DNA of 64,000 bases from Alphaproteobacteria bacterium (GCA_021775995.1 JAJFGS010000011.1:62001-126000), one strand, 5' to 3'. Shown: positions 20,701 through 30,295, counted from the stretch's first letter. Numbers and translations are program-made. The notes: generated by a model from the letters alone, not told the origin.

Positions 20701-21178
20701 CAGGTTTCTGCGCGGCAACATAACACATAAATTATTACAAATATTACCGGACTTACCATCTGAAAACCGTAAAGAAGCTGCCGAAAAATACGTGAAACAA
20801 CCAGCTCACGGATTAAGCGAAAAGATACAAGGCAGTATCGTAAAGGAAACCCTTAATATTTTAGAAAACCCCAAATTTTCTATGATTTTTGGACCTAATT
20901 CTATGGCAGAAGTCCCTGTGACAGGATTATTAGATAATAACCGCCTGATTTCAGGACAAATTGATCGCCTCTTAGTGACAGATGACGAGGTTTTAATCAT
21001 TGATTACAAAACCAACCGCCCACCACCAAAAAACGTACAGGATGTCCCTCTGATTTATAAAAACCAAATGAAAGCGTACGCTGACATTATGCGGCGCATC
21101 TACCCTAATAGAAATATTCGTTGTGCCTTGGTTTGGACAGATGGGGCAGAACTAATGGAAATAAACGATTTATCTTAA
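17708..21178 (+). CDS. addA: Double-strand-break repair helicase-nuclease AddA
   Basis: A superfamily 1A (UvrD-like) helicase fused to a nuclease, 1,156 residues. Walker A is GASAGSGKTKVLTDR (about residues 33-47). Other helicase motifs visible in order are AITFTKAGASEM, MTIHSFCQ, LLVDEAQDTN (Walker B), GDQKQSIFSFQRA, RIMTVHGAKGLQ and YVALTRAEEQL. The C-terminal PD-(D/E)XK nuclease has GQIDRLLV and LIIDYKTNRPPP. It acts with AddB in recombinational repair. It overlaps addB by one base and is followed 79 bp later by trxA. Confidence 0.97.
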   Translation: MSEALLKQETVRHTDPNVLQNRASNPNSSVWVGASAGSGKTKVLTDRILRLLLPDQHNLNACAPHKILAITFTKAGASEMSLRIHNQLSEWAVMPSEGEKGLIQNLKNLLGYPPTKEQIDAARKLFATVIDAPSGLPIMTIHSFCQSVLGRFPLEADLTPSFKALEEDQAAQLIKQAQRKVFKIASEDKGSPLAEAVHNLVLAQNEEQFSKLLQNLISERRQLQKILEKNFNSEGLYTNLCKTLDIPAGKSADDVLYQECSNDTFNESGLWKACKALSEGTIKSDQPKGISIQNWLELDQKDRMKSFGNYFTNFITTKNTIRTSLATAAVKKINPDVEDILNIEAQRIFDLMQKMEAIKIVTLTRDLFMLGETIFEEYKKLKTQIGALDFDDLILQTLDLLQGKTKSMDGLNVAPWVRYKLDQGIDHLLVDEAQDTNPEQWEIIKTLSDDFFDDQSGQNIDRTIFVVGDQKQSIFSFQRASPEKFQEMREWFERKIKDSNKVFDPIDFHVSFRSVQSVLKLVDSVFSAPEIRSGLDISNIHHEAHRHTQAGLVELWPIFENSEKVEFDPWNPPLDIVESSSGAIQMASHISEKIAGWIGKEDLKSYDRKIEAGDIMILVRSRTAFIDQLVRALKIKNIPVSGVDRMILSEQLVVQDLCAAANFALLPEDDLTLSCLLKSPFIGWNEEQLYDVCYNRGSQSVWASVKEKADKDLVNWLENIIQNSGKSRPYEFFSNILQTSCPAHTSGLSAIKARLSDESLDPLNEFLNEVLGFESDNIPTLQNFIQSQLHNETQIKRQMEQAGNAVRIMTVHGAKGLQAPIVILPDTVRANGSTKPTRILWPEKSGADLPYFCPTSTNLPTPCEEAMSALKLKNDEEYRRLLYVALTRAEEQLYIGGYKGSKAISDECWYNYAQRGFENLPHVETLEDGTLQYKNAATSKPDNSHKNKETGTTKKIVTPQWLFETIKEEPFPPRPLTPSRPSEPEVPTLSPLKADQDYRFLRGNITHKLLQILPDLPSENRKEAAEKYVKQPAHGLSEKIQGSIVKETLNILENPKFSMIFGPNSMAEVPVTGLLDNNRLISGQIDRLLVTDDEVLIIDYKTNRPPPKNVQDVPLIYKNQMKAYADIMRRIYPNRNIRCALVWTDGAELMEINDLS

Positions 21179-21257
21179 AAATTTAACGGGGATTTTAGTA
21201 ACGAATCACTTATGATGAGCGAATAGAGTTTTAAGATAAATATATAAGGAAAATACG

Positions 21258-21578
21258 ATGTCTAGCGTGAATATATCCGATGCGGATTTTGAGAATGAAG
21301 TTTTAAAAGCAGATGGCCCTGTCATGGTTGATTTTTGGGCAGAATGGTGTGGCCCTTGTAAAGCACTTTCCCCTATCGTTGACGAAGTCGCCAATGAGGT
21401 ATCTGGCAAGATGAAAATTGTCAAAGTTAATATTGATGAAAACCCGAACGCACCAACAAAATATGGTGTACGTGGTATTCCGACATTAATGATATTTAAA
21501 GGTGGCGAATTGGTTGATACCAAAGTTGGTGGAATGTCCAAAACCCAATTAAATGAGTGGTTAGAATCCAACGCTTAA
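21258..21578 (+). CDS. trxA: Thioredoxin 1
   Basis: A small cytoplasmic disulfide reductase of 106 residues with the canonical active site WCGPC (Cys31 and Cys34), the buried Asp in MVDFWAEW, and the cis-proline loop GIPTLMIF. Strong ribosome site AAGGA, 7-8 bases before the ATG. trxA after addA is a regular feature of alphaproteobacterial genomes. It is convergent with an unknown gene; no strong terminator was seen in the 56-bp gap. Confidence 0.98.
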   Translation: MSSVNISDADFENEVLKADGPVMVDFWAEWCGPCKALSPIVDEVANEVSGKMKIVKVNIDENPNAPTKYGVRGIPTLMIFKGGELVDTKVGGMSKTQLNEWLESNA

Positions 21579-21634
21579 AAAGCTTATTTTATAAAATTTA
21601 ATGTCCGCTTTTTTAATGAAAGTAGCGTTTTATC

Positions 21635-22324
21635 TTACTTAATCTGAAACCCCCATGGTTCTTGATCAGCATTTCCAATTATATGAACCTCCTGAAAAGG
21701 TAAGCTTATCGCTTCTTGAGATAATTCTTCCTTAATGACGTCCCAACGTTCTTTTGGAAGAGTGGTGAGGTGAGCCCCAATTAACAAATAGAAAACTCCT
21801 TCATATTTATTTTGGTCGTTCTTTCTTGAGAGACAGCGAAGAACACCATTCTTTGTAACATCAAGAGCTTGCTCAGATGTATACATGGTACGAGAATTAG
21901 ACATACAAATGTTAAAATCAATCTGTGGTGCATCATCTTGTATTCCAATAAAACCACGCCCAGTGCCCGTCTCAATCATCTCTTTTTTTAGATGATATTC
22001 CTCCCGCCCTCGTTCAATCGTTACCTCTATCCCAAGAGGATCACTATTATCATTCAATAACCAACAATCTGGCGTACTGTTATCAAGCGGAAAGCGAACA
22101 CGATCTAGCTCAATATGTTTAAATTTAAGAAAGCGTGATACTGGCGTTATTTCATCCCTAAGCTTTTTCCATGGATTTTTTCCAAGACGATAGTCATTTA
22201 AATCGTCCTTGGAACGATCTTCTGCGAACAGAGTTTCTAGTCTATTCTGAAAATCTGTTACACTCATTCCATTATGAGAAGATAGATTCTCATAAAATTT
22301 ATTCAGCGTTTCGACATCAAACAT
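21635..22324 (-). CDS. Hypothetical protein, possible PD-(D/E)XK-like nuclease fold
   Basis: Unrecognised protein of 229 residues. The centre contains TPDCWLLNDNSDPLGIEVT, i.e. an Asp followed about 13 residues later by a hydrophobic strand ending in E-V-T. That spacing is reminiscent of the metal site of restriction-endonuclease-like folds (PD...(D/E)xK, with Thr in place of Lys). It is followed by ERGREEYHLKKEM. There is no signal peptide or membrane helix. It stands alone between trxA (convergent) and a FAD oxidoreductase (same strand, 45 bp upstream). The coding call is reasonable; the nuclease idea is only a motif-level inference. Confidence 0.62.
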   Translation of the reverse strand: MFDVETLNKFYENLSSHNGMSVTDFQNRLETLFAEDRSKDDLNDYRLGKNPWKKLRDEITPVSRFLKFKHIELDRVRFPLDNSTPDCWLLNDNSDPLGIEVTIERGREEYHLKKEMIETGTGRGFIGIQDDAPQIDFNICMSNSRTMYTSEQALDVTKNGVLRCLSRKNDQNKYEGVFYLLIGAHLTTLPKERWDVIKEELSQEAISLPFQEVHIIGNADQEPWGFQIK

Positions 22325-22369
22325 TATACTTTCCTTTAAATATCTACTTTGGGTCGAAAGCGGCCTTTT

Positions 22370-23659
22370 TTATTTCTTCATGCTGATCAGAAGATCACGC
22401 GCGCGCCAAAGGTAGTAAACGCTTTGTGCAATATAAGGCGACAATGGCCCGCCAGCAAACCAAAGCTTTGAAAAGGGTTTAAACAGCTTATAACGCTCGT
22501 CTCCTTCAGCAATAGCCGAAGAAACCACATCGCCACCGACCGACGTTGGCACAAGACCATGCCCTCCAAAACAAGTATTATACCAGTAGCCTGGCTTTAA
22601 CTGACCAATTTGAGGCATCTTATGCGGCGCATAGCACAGCTCACCACCCCATGCATAGTCAGCCTCAACAACATCAGAGAGTTGAGGATAAACCTTTAAT
22701 AAATCCTTCACCATAATTTGTGCAAGGTTAGCAGGCGCACCTTTCAAGCTCACACGGCCACCCCATAAAATTCGGTTATCTGGTAGACGACGATAATAAT
22801 CCTGCGCATACCGATTATCAAAGATAGCGTAATCGGTATTGAGTGCAGCATTTAAACGATCTTCAGGAATAGGTTTTGTGACCATCACAAAGGTATAAAC
22901 AGGGAAAGCAGCATATTTTAATTTCTTATTCAGATCATCTACATAAATAGAACAACACAAAACAACCTGATCACATTTAATTTTACCTTTAGGCGTATGG
23001 ACTTCATATCCACTGCCCGCTTCTTCAATTTTTTGCGCCTTCGTGCCTGTATAAATTGTACCGCCATGCGACTCAATCGCTTCGGCAAGACCACGCGCAT
23101 AATTAAGAGGATGAAACTGATAATCTTCAGGAGAATAAAATCCAGCATAATAACGCTCCGTCTTACAAACCTCGCGTACTTTTTCGGTTGACCAAAACTC
23201 TAACGGCGCGTTTAAATCTTTACGCATAAACTCAATATAATCATGTACAGCTTCGGGTTTATTATTCCACGAAACCCCAAGCACACCCTGCCTTAACGGC
23301 TCACACTCTATATCATATTTTTGAATACGCTCTTTAATCAGGCTACGCCCTGCTGTCGCTAACTTATGAAGCGCTTGCGTATGCTCCAAACCTACTTTTT
23401 TAACCAAAGAACGATAACCAGACGCATACCCCTTGGCTACAAAACCCCCATTACGTCCTGAAGCCCCCCAACCAATACGGTTGGCCTCAATCAGCGTGAC
23501 GCGCTTGCCTTTTTCAACAAGACCCAAAGCCGTAGAAAGCCCCGCAAGACCGCCACCAATCACACAAACTTCAGTATCTATATTTTCGGATAGAGATTGA
23601 CGTTCTTCGTTTGAATTAAGTGTATCTCGATAATAGGTTTCGATATAAGGCTCAGACAT
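22370..23659 (-). CDS. FAD-dependent oxidoreductase, DAO family (PuuB/OrdL-like)
   Basis: A 429-residue flavoenzyme of the D-amino-acid-oxidase (DadA/glycine oxidase) superfamily. The N-terminal FAD site is VIGGGLAGLSTALGL (about residues 33-47) followed by EANRIGWGASGRNGGF, the consensus of the gamma-glutamylputrescine oxidase group. The C-terminal segment NTCFGGHGLVPTSVGGDVV is the second FAD contact of the family. The substrate is probably a secondary or gamma-glutamyl amine, not determinable here. No polyamine-pathway partner is visible nearby; infC lies 46 bp upstream on the same strand. Confidence 0.85.
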   Translation of the reverse strand: MSEPYIETYYRDTLNSNEERQSLSENIDTEVCVIGGGLAGLSTALGLVEKGKRVTLIEANRIGWGASGRNGGFVAKGYASGYRSLVKKVGLEHTQALHKLATAGRSLIKERIQKYDIECEPLRQGVLGVSWNNKPEAVHDYIEFMRKDLNAPLEFWSTEKVREVCKTERYYAGFYSPEDYQFHPLNYARGLAEAIESHGGTIYTGTKAQKIEEAGSGYEVHTPKGKIKCDQVVLCCSIYVDDLNKKLKYAAFPVYTFVMVTKPIPEDRLNAALNTDYAIFDNRYAQDYYRRLPDNRILWGGRVSLKGAPANLAQIMVKDLLKVYPQLSDVVEADYAWGGELCYAPHKMPQIGQLKPGYWYNTCFGGHGLVPTSVGGDVVSSAIAEGDERYKLFKPFSKLWFAGGPLSPYIAQSVYYLWRARDLLISMKK

Positions 23660-23705
23660 AAGTTAATTATGCCTGATATCTTAATGCGGTGCTAGAATTT
23701 TAGAA

Positions 23706-24350
23706 CTATTCAGCCTTTGCCTCAGGAGACGCTGGAGGCAACGCCTCAATTTTTTCATCAGCAAGTGCCTGCTTTTCTTTCGCTTTACGTTGTTTTGCAA
23801 CACGTTCTGCCGCCGCCTTATCAGGGGCTAAAATCATAATCATTTGACGACCTTCCATTTTTGGCTCAAACTCCACTTTTGAACATTCTTCCAAATCATC
23901 ACGAATACGGTCTAATAATTTTGAAGCCAAATCTTTATGTGCCATTTCACGGCCACGAAAACGAAGCGTTACTTTTACTTTATCTTCATTACCTAAGAAT
24001 TTTTTAGCCGCCTTCAATTTCACTTCATAATCATGATCTTCAATTGTCGGGCGAACTTTAATTTCTTTAACTTCAACTGTTTTTTGTTTTTTACGTGCTT
24101 CAGCGGCTTTTTTCTGCTGTTCGTATTTATATTTGCCGTAATCTAAAATTTTACAAACAGGAATATCTGCATTGGGGGAAACTTCAACTAAATCAAGGCC
24201 AACTTCTTCTGCGGCACTTACACCTTCGGCGACACTCATCACCCCTAGCATTTCTCCATCTGCGCCAACAACGCGAACTTTGGCAGCAGTTATATTATTA
24301 TTCGTTTTTGGGCCCCTATCTTTCGGGGGCTGAAATGGTGGTCTAGCGAT
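23706..24350 (-). CDS. infC: Translation initiation factor IF-3, starting at an AUC codon
   Basis: IF-3 binds the 30S subunit and checks start-codon and initiator-tRNA pairing. The first ATG of the frame (24251) would delete about 33 N-terminal residues of the family. Reading upstream in frame gives [18 protein letters not shown] and then [16 protein letters not shown], a typical alphaproteobacterial IF-3 N-terminus. It begins at codon ATC (24350-24348). AGGAG lies 9 bases before this ATC and there is no ATG, GTG or TTG at that place. The resulting protein has 214 residues: the N domain ([17 protein letters not shown]), a Lys-rich linker and the C domain ([15 protein letters not shown]). Use of a non-standard start matches the autoregulated AUU start of infC in enterobacteria. 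thrS is just upstream. Confidence 0.93.
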   Translation of the reverse strand: MARPPFQPPKDRGPKTNNNITAAKVRVVGADGEMLGVMSVAEGVSAAEEVGLDLVEVSPNADIPVCKILDYGKYKYEQQKKAAEARKKQKTVEVKEIKVRPTIEDHDYEVKLKAAKKFLGNEDKVKVTLRFRGREMAHKDLASKLLDRIRDDLEECSKVEFEPKMEGRQMIMILAPDKAAAERVAKQRKAKEKQALADEKIEALPPASPEAKAE

Positions 24351-24364
24351 GGTAAGTCTCTCCT
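24348..24364 (-). promoter_or_regulatory. Ribosome binding site and AUC initiation codon of infC
   Basis: On the minus strand AGGAG (24364-24360) is separated by 9 bases from ATC (24350-24348), followed by GCT AGA CCA CCA. This decides the start of infC. A rare start would let IF-3 repress its own translation by rejecting the non-AUG codon, as known in Escherichia coli with AUU. Confidence 0.8.
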
Positions 24365-24413
24365 ATTTTGTTAAAGCTCTTAACTAATTTAAGTAATTTT
24401 TATGAATAAAGGA

Positions 24414-26417
24414 TTAATAAGGGGGTTTTGCTTCTAAAGCAAGAGATTCTATAGCTTTTTCAAGAGATTCTACGTTCTGATCTTGGCTTCCCAAGCGACG
24501 AATAGCTACTTTTTGCTCTTCTGCCTCTCGCATCCCCACAACAAAGAGGGCAGGCACCTTAGCGAGTGAGTGTTCACGTACCTTATAATTTATTTTCTCG
24601 TTTCGTACGTCTAACTCAGCACGCACACCCGCCGCAATGAGGTCATCGTAAACCTTTTGGGCATAATCATTGGCATCCCCTGTGATAGAAGCCACAACAC
24701 ATTGAACAGGAGTAAGCCATAAGGGAAGCTTACCTGCATAACTTTCAATCATAATGCCGATAAAGCGCTCTAACGTACCCAAAACAGCACGATGAAGCAT
24801 AACAGGGCGATGTTTATTACCATCTTCACCAATGTAGCTGGCATCAAGACGCTCTGGTAAAACAAAGTCTAGCTGTAGCGTTCCACATTGCCAACTACGA
24901 CCAATGGCATCACGTATATGATATTCAACCTTAGGACCATAAAAGGCACCTTCACCTTCTTCTTCCTCAAATTCTAAACCAGCTGTTGTTAATGCTTGGC
25001 GCAATCCATCTTCAGCCTTGTCCCAAACCTCGTCTGACCCTGCACGTTGTTCAGGACGAAGAGCAAGAACAACACGCACATCTTCAAACCCTAAATCTTT
25101 ATAAACCTTGGTTACCAATGAACAAAACTCGATTGATTCATCCATGATTTGGTCTTCGGTACAAAAGATGTGGGCATCATCCTGAGTCATTTGACGTACT
25201 CGCATTAAGCCATGTAGCCCACCGTGAGCTTCATTTCTATGGCAACAGCCAAACTCTGCCATACGCATAGGTAAATCACGATATGACTTCAAACCTTGGT
25301 TAAAAATTTGAACATGCGCAGGACAATTCATAGGTTTCAACGCCATAAATTTTGTTGGTTCTTCCTTAAAAACTTTTCCGCCTTCTTCTGTGTTTGGAAC
25401 AACATCAGGAACCACAAACATATTTTCACGATACTTACCCCAGTGACCAGAAGCTTCCCACAGTTTATTATCAATAAGTTGTGGTGTTTTAACTTCTTCA
25501 TATCCACTGTCGTTTAAACGTCGACGAATGTAAGATTCTATTTGATTATAAATATGAAACCCTTTTGGATGCCAAAAAACAGACCCTTGTGCTTCCTCTT
25601 GAATATGAAATAAATTCATTTCCTTACCAAGCTTGCGGTGATCACGAGCTTCGGCCTCTTCGAGCTGTTTTAAATATGCATCCAATTCTTTTTGATCACG
25701 CCACGCTGTCCCATAAATACGCGTCAGCATGGCGTTATTTGAATCACCACGCCAGTAGGCACCAGCAACCTTCATCAGCTTAAAAGCAGACCCCACATGT
25801 TTTGTTGATGGCATATGTGGTCCACGACATAAATCTAACCACCCATCGTTTCCTTCGCCCTGTTTATAGACTTTAATCTCTTCAGTGTCTGGCAAGTCTT
25901 CGATCAATTCCGCCTTATAACTTTCGCCTTTATCGCGGAAATATTTTATCGCAGTTTTTCTATCCCACACTTCACGAACAAATGCGGAATTGCGCTCAAT
26001 AATTTTACGCATTTGTTTTTCTATTTTTGGAAAATCTTCAGTACTAAAAGGCGTTTCATTTTTTGGCCGCGCAAAATCATAATAAAAACCATTTTCAATA
26101 GAAGGACCAATGGTCACTTGCGTACCAGGAAATAAGGTCTGAACAGCCTCCGCCATCACATGCGCAGCATCATGACGAATCATCTCTAACGCTTCATCAT
26201 TGTCACGTTTAATGAGAGAAATTGAAGCATCTTGATCAATAGCCAAGGACAAATCAGAAATCTCTCCATCAATACGAACGGCGATACAGGCTTTTGCTAA
26301 AGATTTAGAAATACTCTCGGCAATTTCCATACCTGTCACGTCTGCGTTATATTCCCGCACTGCACCATCAGGGAGTGTAATTTTAATCATATCAGTTTTC
26401 TTATTTAACGCTTCCAT
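24414..26417 (-). CDS. thrS: Threonyl-tRNA synthetase
   Basis: A class II synthetase charging tRNA-Thr. Domains in order: an N-terminal TGS domain ([12 protein letters not shown]), the editing domain with [11 protein letters not shown] and [14 protein letters not shown], the catalytic core, and an anticodon-binding domain near the C-terminus ([19 protein letters not shown]). In the core the zinc-binding Cys is in [13 protein letters not shown] and motif 2 is [16 protein letters not shown]. Length is 667 residues. The start used is ATG 26417; an internal ATG (26390, MIKITLPDG) matches the usual N-terminus and is also possible. infC follows after 63 bp, the common thrS-infC order. Confidence 0.97.
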   Translation of the reverse strand: MEALNKKTDMIKITLPDGAVREYNADVTGMEIAESISKSLAKACIAVRIDGEISDLSLAIDQDASISLIKRDNDEALEMIRHDAAHVMAEAVQTLFPGTQVTIGPSIENGFYYDFARPKNETPFSTEDFPKIEKQMRKIIERNSAFVREVWDRKTAIKYFRDKGESYKAELIEDLPDTEEIKVYKQGEGNDGWLDLCRGPHMPSTKHVGSAFKLMKVAGAYWRGDSNNAMLTRIYGTAWRDQKELDAYLKQLEEAEARDHRKLGKEMNLFHIQEEAQGSVFWHPKGFHIYNQIESYIRRRLNDSGYEEVKTPQLIDNKLWEASGHWGKYRENMFVVPDVVPNTEEGGKVFKEEPTKFMALKPMNCPAHVQIFNQGLKSYRDLPMRMAEFGCCHRNEAHGGLHGLMRVRQMTQDDAHIFCTEDQIMDESIEFCSLVTKVYKDLGFEDVRVVLALRPEQRAGSDEVWDKAEDGLRQALTTAGLEFEEEEGEGAFYGPKVEYHIRDAIGRSWQCGTLQLDFVLPERLDASYIGEDGNKHRPVMLHRAVLGTLERFIGIMIESYAGKLPLWLTPVQCVVASITGDANDYAQKVYDDLIAAGVRAELDVRNEKINYKVREHSLAKVPALFVVGMREAEEQKVAIRRLGSQDQNVESLEKAIESLALEAKPPY

Positions 26418-26450
26418 AATTAAGGTTTTAGCCTCTTAAAATGAGACTGT

Positions 26451-27902
26451 CTATCTCTCATTTAGCGAATTATTAAGCGTTTTGATAAATGGTTTTAATA
26501 AATATTCCATGACGGTTTTCTCACCTGTCAAAATATCAACAGAAGCAACCATTCCTGGAATAATGGGTAAAATTTCGCCACGACGTTTCAAAGCACTTTC
26601 TTCTGTTAGCATTGTTACAACATAGAAACTATTACCCTCTTCATTGGTCACGGCATCAGGAGAGATGGCTACCACTTTCCCTTTTAGCCCACCATAAATA
26701 GCAAAGTCATAAGCTGTAATTTTAACGATACCTTCTTGTTCGGGGTATAAAAACGCAATATCTTTTGGGTTAATCTTAGCTTCAACCAACAATTGATCAT
26801 CTTTTGGAACAATCTCAATAAATTCCTGCCCTGGTTGGACAACACCACCAACTGTATAAACTTTTAATTCTTTAATAAAACCATCAACCGGTGATTTAAT
26901 ATCGGCACGCGTTTTACGGTCTTGTAATCCCACCAAGCCTTGCTTAATGGCTTGCATCTCAATATTTTTTGCTGAGAGTTCAGTTTGTGCTTGTGCTTTT
27001 GATGCTGATTTAACTTCACGAATACGAGCATTGGCTTCCCCAATAGCAGAACGAGCCCGTGGAATTGCCGACAAAACACCATTTAACTCTGTTTTCTTTT
27101 CTTTGATTTGCCTATCAAGCTGAAGCAATTCCATACGTGGCGCAGAGCCTTTAGCGACTAGCGGTTCAACCATTTGTTTTTCTTCACGTATCAAATCCAA
27201 TTGCCCACGAATATCACTGGAACGAATTTGTAACTCACTTAATTCTTGTGATCGTTGAGACTTTTGTTGCTCCATAATTGAGGTTTGACTGGCAATCTGA
27301 TCTTTATTTGCTCTGTACGCATTCATTTCTTCCGTCACTGATTGCGGCGCACCCTTCATGACCTCATCAGGAAATGTAGGAACACGGTCTTCCACTTCCG
27401 CTTGCAATCTAGAGATAGCCGCCAACAAACCCAGATAACGCGCTTCGTTAGACCCTAAATCTGATGAGGCAGCAATATCACTTAAACGAACAAGAACATC
27501 ACCTTTTTTAACTTCGTCACCTTTTTTAAAATAAAATTCTTCGACAATACCGCCTTCAAGCGAAGATATTTTTTGTATTTCGCTTGATGGAATAACCGTT
27601 CCATCACCCCGTGTTACTTCATCTAACTTGGCAAAACTGGCCCAAATAAAAAACAAAGTGAAAAACGCCAAAATAAAGAACAACAATAAATGTGATGACA
27701 ACGGCATATCTTCATCTGTATGAAAAAAGCGTTCGCCATGCGCTTGGACACGACCAATATGTTCTGCTAACCATTCTTTTTTATCATCTGCAGCCCGCTC
27801 CACATCAGTCATGTTTTCACGTGCTTGCATTTTCATGGCATTAGCAAGATTCTTGTCTGTACCTGTAATTTCTTTAATTGGTTGTTTCTTTTTACCCAAC
27901 AT
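26451..27902 (-). CDS. Type I secretion membrane fusion protein (HlyD/LapC family)
   Basis: Periplasmic adaptor linking the ABC transporter to the outer-membrane channel. A 483-residue protein with a cytoplasmic N-terminus, one membrane helix (LLLFFILAFFTLFFIWASFA, about residues 72-91) and a barrel/lipoyl start (GDGTVIPSSEIQKISSLEGG). Long helical hairpin segments run from about 175 to 330, followed by a beta-barrel end with KSPVDGFIKELKVYTVGGVV and IPGMVASVDILTGEKTV. The gene is 11 bp downstream of the ABC transporter gene. Together with that transporter, the TolC homologue and the giant adhesin it forms a complete type I secretion set. No DNA-level oddity seen. Confidence 0.92.
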   Translation of the reverse strand: MLGKKKQPIKEITGTDKNLANAMKMQARENMTDVERAADDKKEWLAEHIGRVQAHGERFFHTDEDMPLSSHLLLFFILAFFTLFFIWASFAKLDEVTRGDGTVIPSSEIQKISSLEGGIVEEFYFKKGDEVKKGDVLVRLSDIAASSDLGSNEARYLGLLAAISRLQAEVEDRVPTFPDEVMKGAPQSVTEEMNAYRANKDQIASQTSIMEQQKSQRSQELSELQIRSSDIRGQLDLIREEKQMVEPLVAKGSAPRMELLQLDRQIKEKKTELNGVLSAIPRARSAIGEANARIREVKSASKAQAQTELSAKNIEMQAIKQGLVGLQDRKTRADIKSPVDGFIKELKVYTVGGVVQPGQEFIEIVPKDDQLLVEAKINPKDIAFLYPEQEGIVKITAYDFAIYGGLKGKVVAISPDAVTNEEGNSFYVVTMLTEESALKRRGEILPIIPGMVASVDILTGEKTVMEYLLKPFIKTLNNSLNER

Positions 27903-27913
27903 GTTTTAAACCT

Positions 27914-30295
27914 CTATACATCTGTTTTTTCTGCGGCTGTCCCATATTGGCGGCCTTGCAATTTACGGATGACTTCATCTTTTGGTCCGAAAGCAATCAA
28001 TTTACCACGATCAAGTAAAATCAATTTATCAACCAATGTTAACATAGACCCTTTATGGGTGATCAAAATGGTTGTACGCCCCTCTGTCACATGATGCAAA
28101 CGCTTACGCAAACGGTTTTCAGACGCAGGATCCATTGAGGCCGTTGGTTCATCCAAAATAAGAACAGGTGGGTCGTATAATAAAGCACGTGCAATGGCCA
28201 CGGCCTGACGTTGTCCTCCTGACAGAGCTTCCCCGCGTTCTCCAACCTGAGTATCTAAACCTGCCTGAGATTCTTTTAAGAACTCTGTTACGCCTGCCAA
28301 TTCAGCCGCCCGTAACACAGCACGATCAGGTGCCATTTCATGCCCCATCGTCATATTCTCTCTAACAGAGCCATAAAATAATTGTGGACTTTGTTGAACA
28401 GCACCCACGTTGCGGCGTAGATCTCCTGGATCGATTTGACGTACATCTGTTCCATCAAGCTGTACGCTTCCACTTTCAGGTTGGTACAGATTAATCATCA
28501 AACGTTCAATTGTTGTTTTACCAGAACCCACCGCCCCAATAACACCAACATGATCGCCTGGCTCTAAAGTAAAATTTAAATTATTAAGTGCAGGAACCGT
28601 CTGATTAGGATAATGAAAGAGCACATCACGAAATTCAACTTTTCCCTGAATAGAGGGCATGGAAATAAAATGCTTTCCTGCTGGACGCTCAACATCTTTC
28701 TTCATTAACTCATCAAGTTGGTGCAAGCTTTCTGCTGATTGGTGCATACGGGTCAAAAGCCCTGCTATTTGCGCCAAAGGCGCCATCGCGCGACCACTTA
28801 AAATCACACAAGCAATCAACGCCCCCATAGACATTTCTGCTTCTTTAATAAGGAATACCCCCACAATCACCACAAAAACACTGACAATTTGTTGAACGAA
28901 CGTCGCAAAATTCAAGGCAAACGCATTCACACGGCGGGTTTTAACAGATGTACGCGAAGATTTATCCGTAAGCTCCTCCCAGCGTCTTTGTGTATGTCCT
29001 TCCGCAGCCTGTACCTTCACTGTCTCTAAACCAGAAATTGTTTCAAAGAGAAGGGCGTTTTTTAAGGCACTTTCCATCATTGATTGTTTAATAGCGGCTT
29101 GCAGAGGTTTCTGTAATGTCATCCCTACGCCAATAACAATAGGAATTGCTGCCAAAGGTACGAAAGCGATAGGACCACCAATAAGAGCAATAATAGCAAT
29201 GAAAAAGAAAATAAACGGCAAATCAATTAACGCCGCCAATGTCGCAGACGTAAAGAAATCACGTAACGTTTCAAATTCACGCATATGGCTGGCCATAACC
29301 CCTGCACTTGCTGGTCGAGCTTCCATCGTCATACCAAGCATTTGTTCAAACAACCTTGCTGATACCTTCACATCAGCCAAACGGCCAGCATGGTCTAAGA
29401 AATGAGCCCGCAAATTCTTTAAAATAAAATCAAAGACATACACAATGAGCACACCCACCGCCAAAACCCAAAGTGTCCCAATTGCGTTATTGGGGACCAC
29501 ACGGTCATAAACGTTCATAACGAACAATGAGCTCCCTAAGGCAAATAAATTTATCATAACCGCCGCCATGATAACTTCCGTGTAAATACTTTTGTTTTCT
29601 AATAAAGCTGACCAAAACCAACTACGAGCATTATCGATTTCTGCCGGTCCCGCACGGTCATCAATACGAGCAACCGGACGTACATAAAAAACATAATTTG
29701 AATAAACCTTATTCAATTCCTGAAGTGTCATTTCTTGACGGTCATCTTCAGTTTCAGGAAATTGGACAACAAAGCGGGCTTCAGGATGAACCAGGATTTT
29801 TTTCTTACCTGATGCCTTTTTTTGTTTAGGTTGTCTTACTTCCCAAAGAATACAAGCCTGATTACCTTCTAAAACCATAATACAGGGTAGGTTCGGCGCA
29901 ATAGCAAGTGCATCCAAAGGACGCTCCACCATGAAAGAATTTAAATTAGCGCGCTCTGCAGCGCGTTCGAATAAAACGGGTGTAATTCCATTTTGAGGAA
30001 TAGGAAGACCAGATGTAAGCGAAGCGACGCTAGCACGGCGGCCATAATGCCCTGCCAATAACTTTAAGCAATTAACGAGAGGATCATGAATAGCAACACG
30101 ATCTGCTTCTAAAGGCCAAACATCTGGTGCTTTTTCATGTTCTTTTTGAACTTCGGCGTTTTCGCCTGCTGTATCGGCAGATTCATCAGAATATGGATTT
30201 TCAGGATCAACATTATATTGTTGCCCTTGCTCTGCCGTTGGTTCAGTTTCGTTTGCTGGCTGTCTTTGGTCTATCGGCTGATCTTTTTGCGTCAC
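27914..30295 (-). CDS. Type I secretion ABC transporter/ATPase with non-catalytic C39-like domain (LapB type)
   Basis: The inner-membrane exporter, 793 residues. The acidic N-terminus (about 1-60) is followed by a C39-peptidase-like domain (about 70-210) opening HDPLVNCLKLLAGHYGR. The catalytic Cys/His arrangement of bacteriocin exporters is absent, so it should bind substrate rather than cleave it, as in LapB and HlyB. Five or six transmembrane helices come next, then an ATPase domain with Walker A GAVGSGKTTIERL, signature ALSGGQRQAVAIARAL and Walker B LILDEPTASMD. It sits between the TolC homologue and the fusion protein on one strand and most likely exports the giant adhesin. The RTX protein at 57-61 kb, with a similar C-terminus, may be a second substrate. 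Confidence 0.94.
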   Translation of the reverse strand: MTQKDQPIDQRQPANETEPTAEQGQQYNVDPENPYSDESADTAGENAEVQKEHEKAPDVWPLEADRVAIHDPLVNCLKLLAGHYGRRASVASLTSGLPIPQNGITPVLFERAAERANLNSFMVERPLDALAIAPNLPCIMVLEGNQACILWEVRQPKQKKASGKKKILVHPEARFVVQFPETEDDRQEMTLQELNKVYSNYVFYVRPVARIDDRAGPAEIDNARSWFWSALLENKSIYTEVIMAAVMINLFALGSSLFVMNVYDRVVPNNAIGTLWVLAVGVLIVYVFDFILKNLRAHFLDHAGRLADVKVSARLFEQMLGMTMEARPASAGVMASHMREFETLRDFFTSATLAALIDLPFIFFFIAIIALIGGPIAFVPLAAIPIVIGVGMTLQKPLQAAIKQSMMESALKNALLFETISGLETVKVQAAEGHTQRRWEELTDKSSRTSVKTRRVNAFALNFATFVQQIVSVFVVIVGVFLIKEAEMSMGALIACVILSGRAMAPLAQIAGLLTRMHQSAESLHQLDELMKKDVERPAGKHFISMPSIQGKVEFRDVLFHYPNQTVPALNNLNFTLEPGDHVGVIGAVGSGKTTIERLMINLYQPESGSVQLDGTDVRQIDPGDLRRNVGAVQQSPQLFYGSVRENMTMGHEMAPDRAVLRAAELAGVTEFLKESQAGLDTQVGERGEALSGGQRQAVAIARALLYDPPVLILDEPTASMDPASENRLRKRLHHVTEGRTTILITHKGSMLTLVDKLILLDRGKLIAFGPKDEVIRKLQGRQYGTAAEKTDV

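Noticed and set aside
23706-24251. Truncated or frameshifted infC starting at ATG 24251
   Set aside because: The upstream frame is open, encodes the conserved N-terminus and has an AGGAG-spaced AUC start, so the gene is intact.
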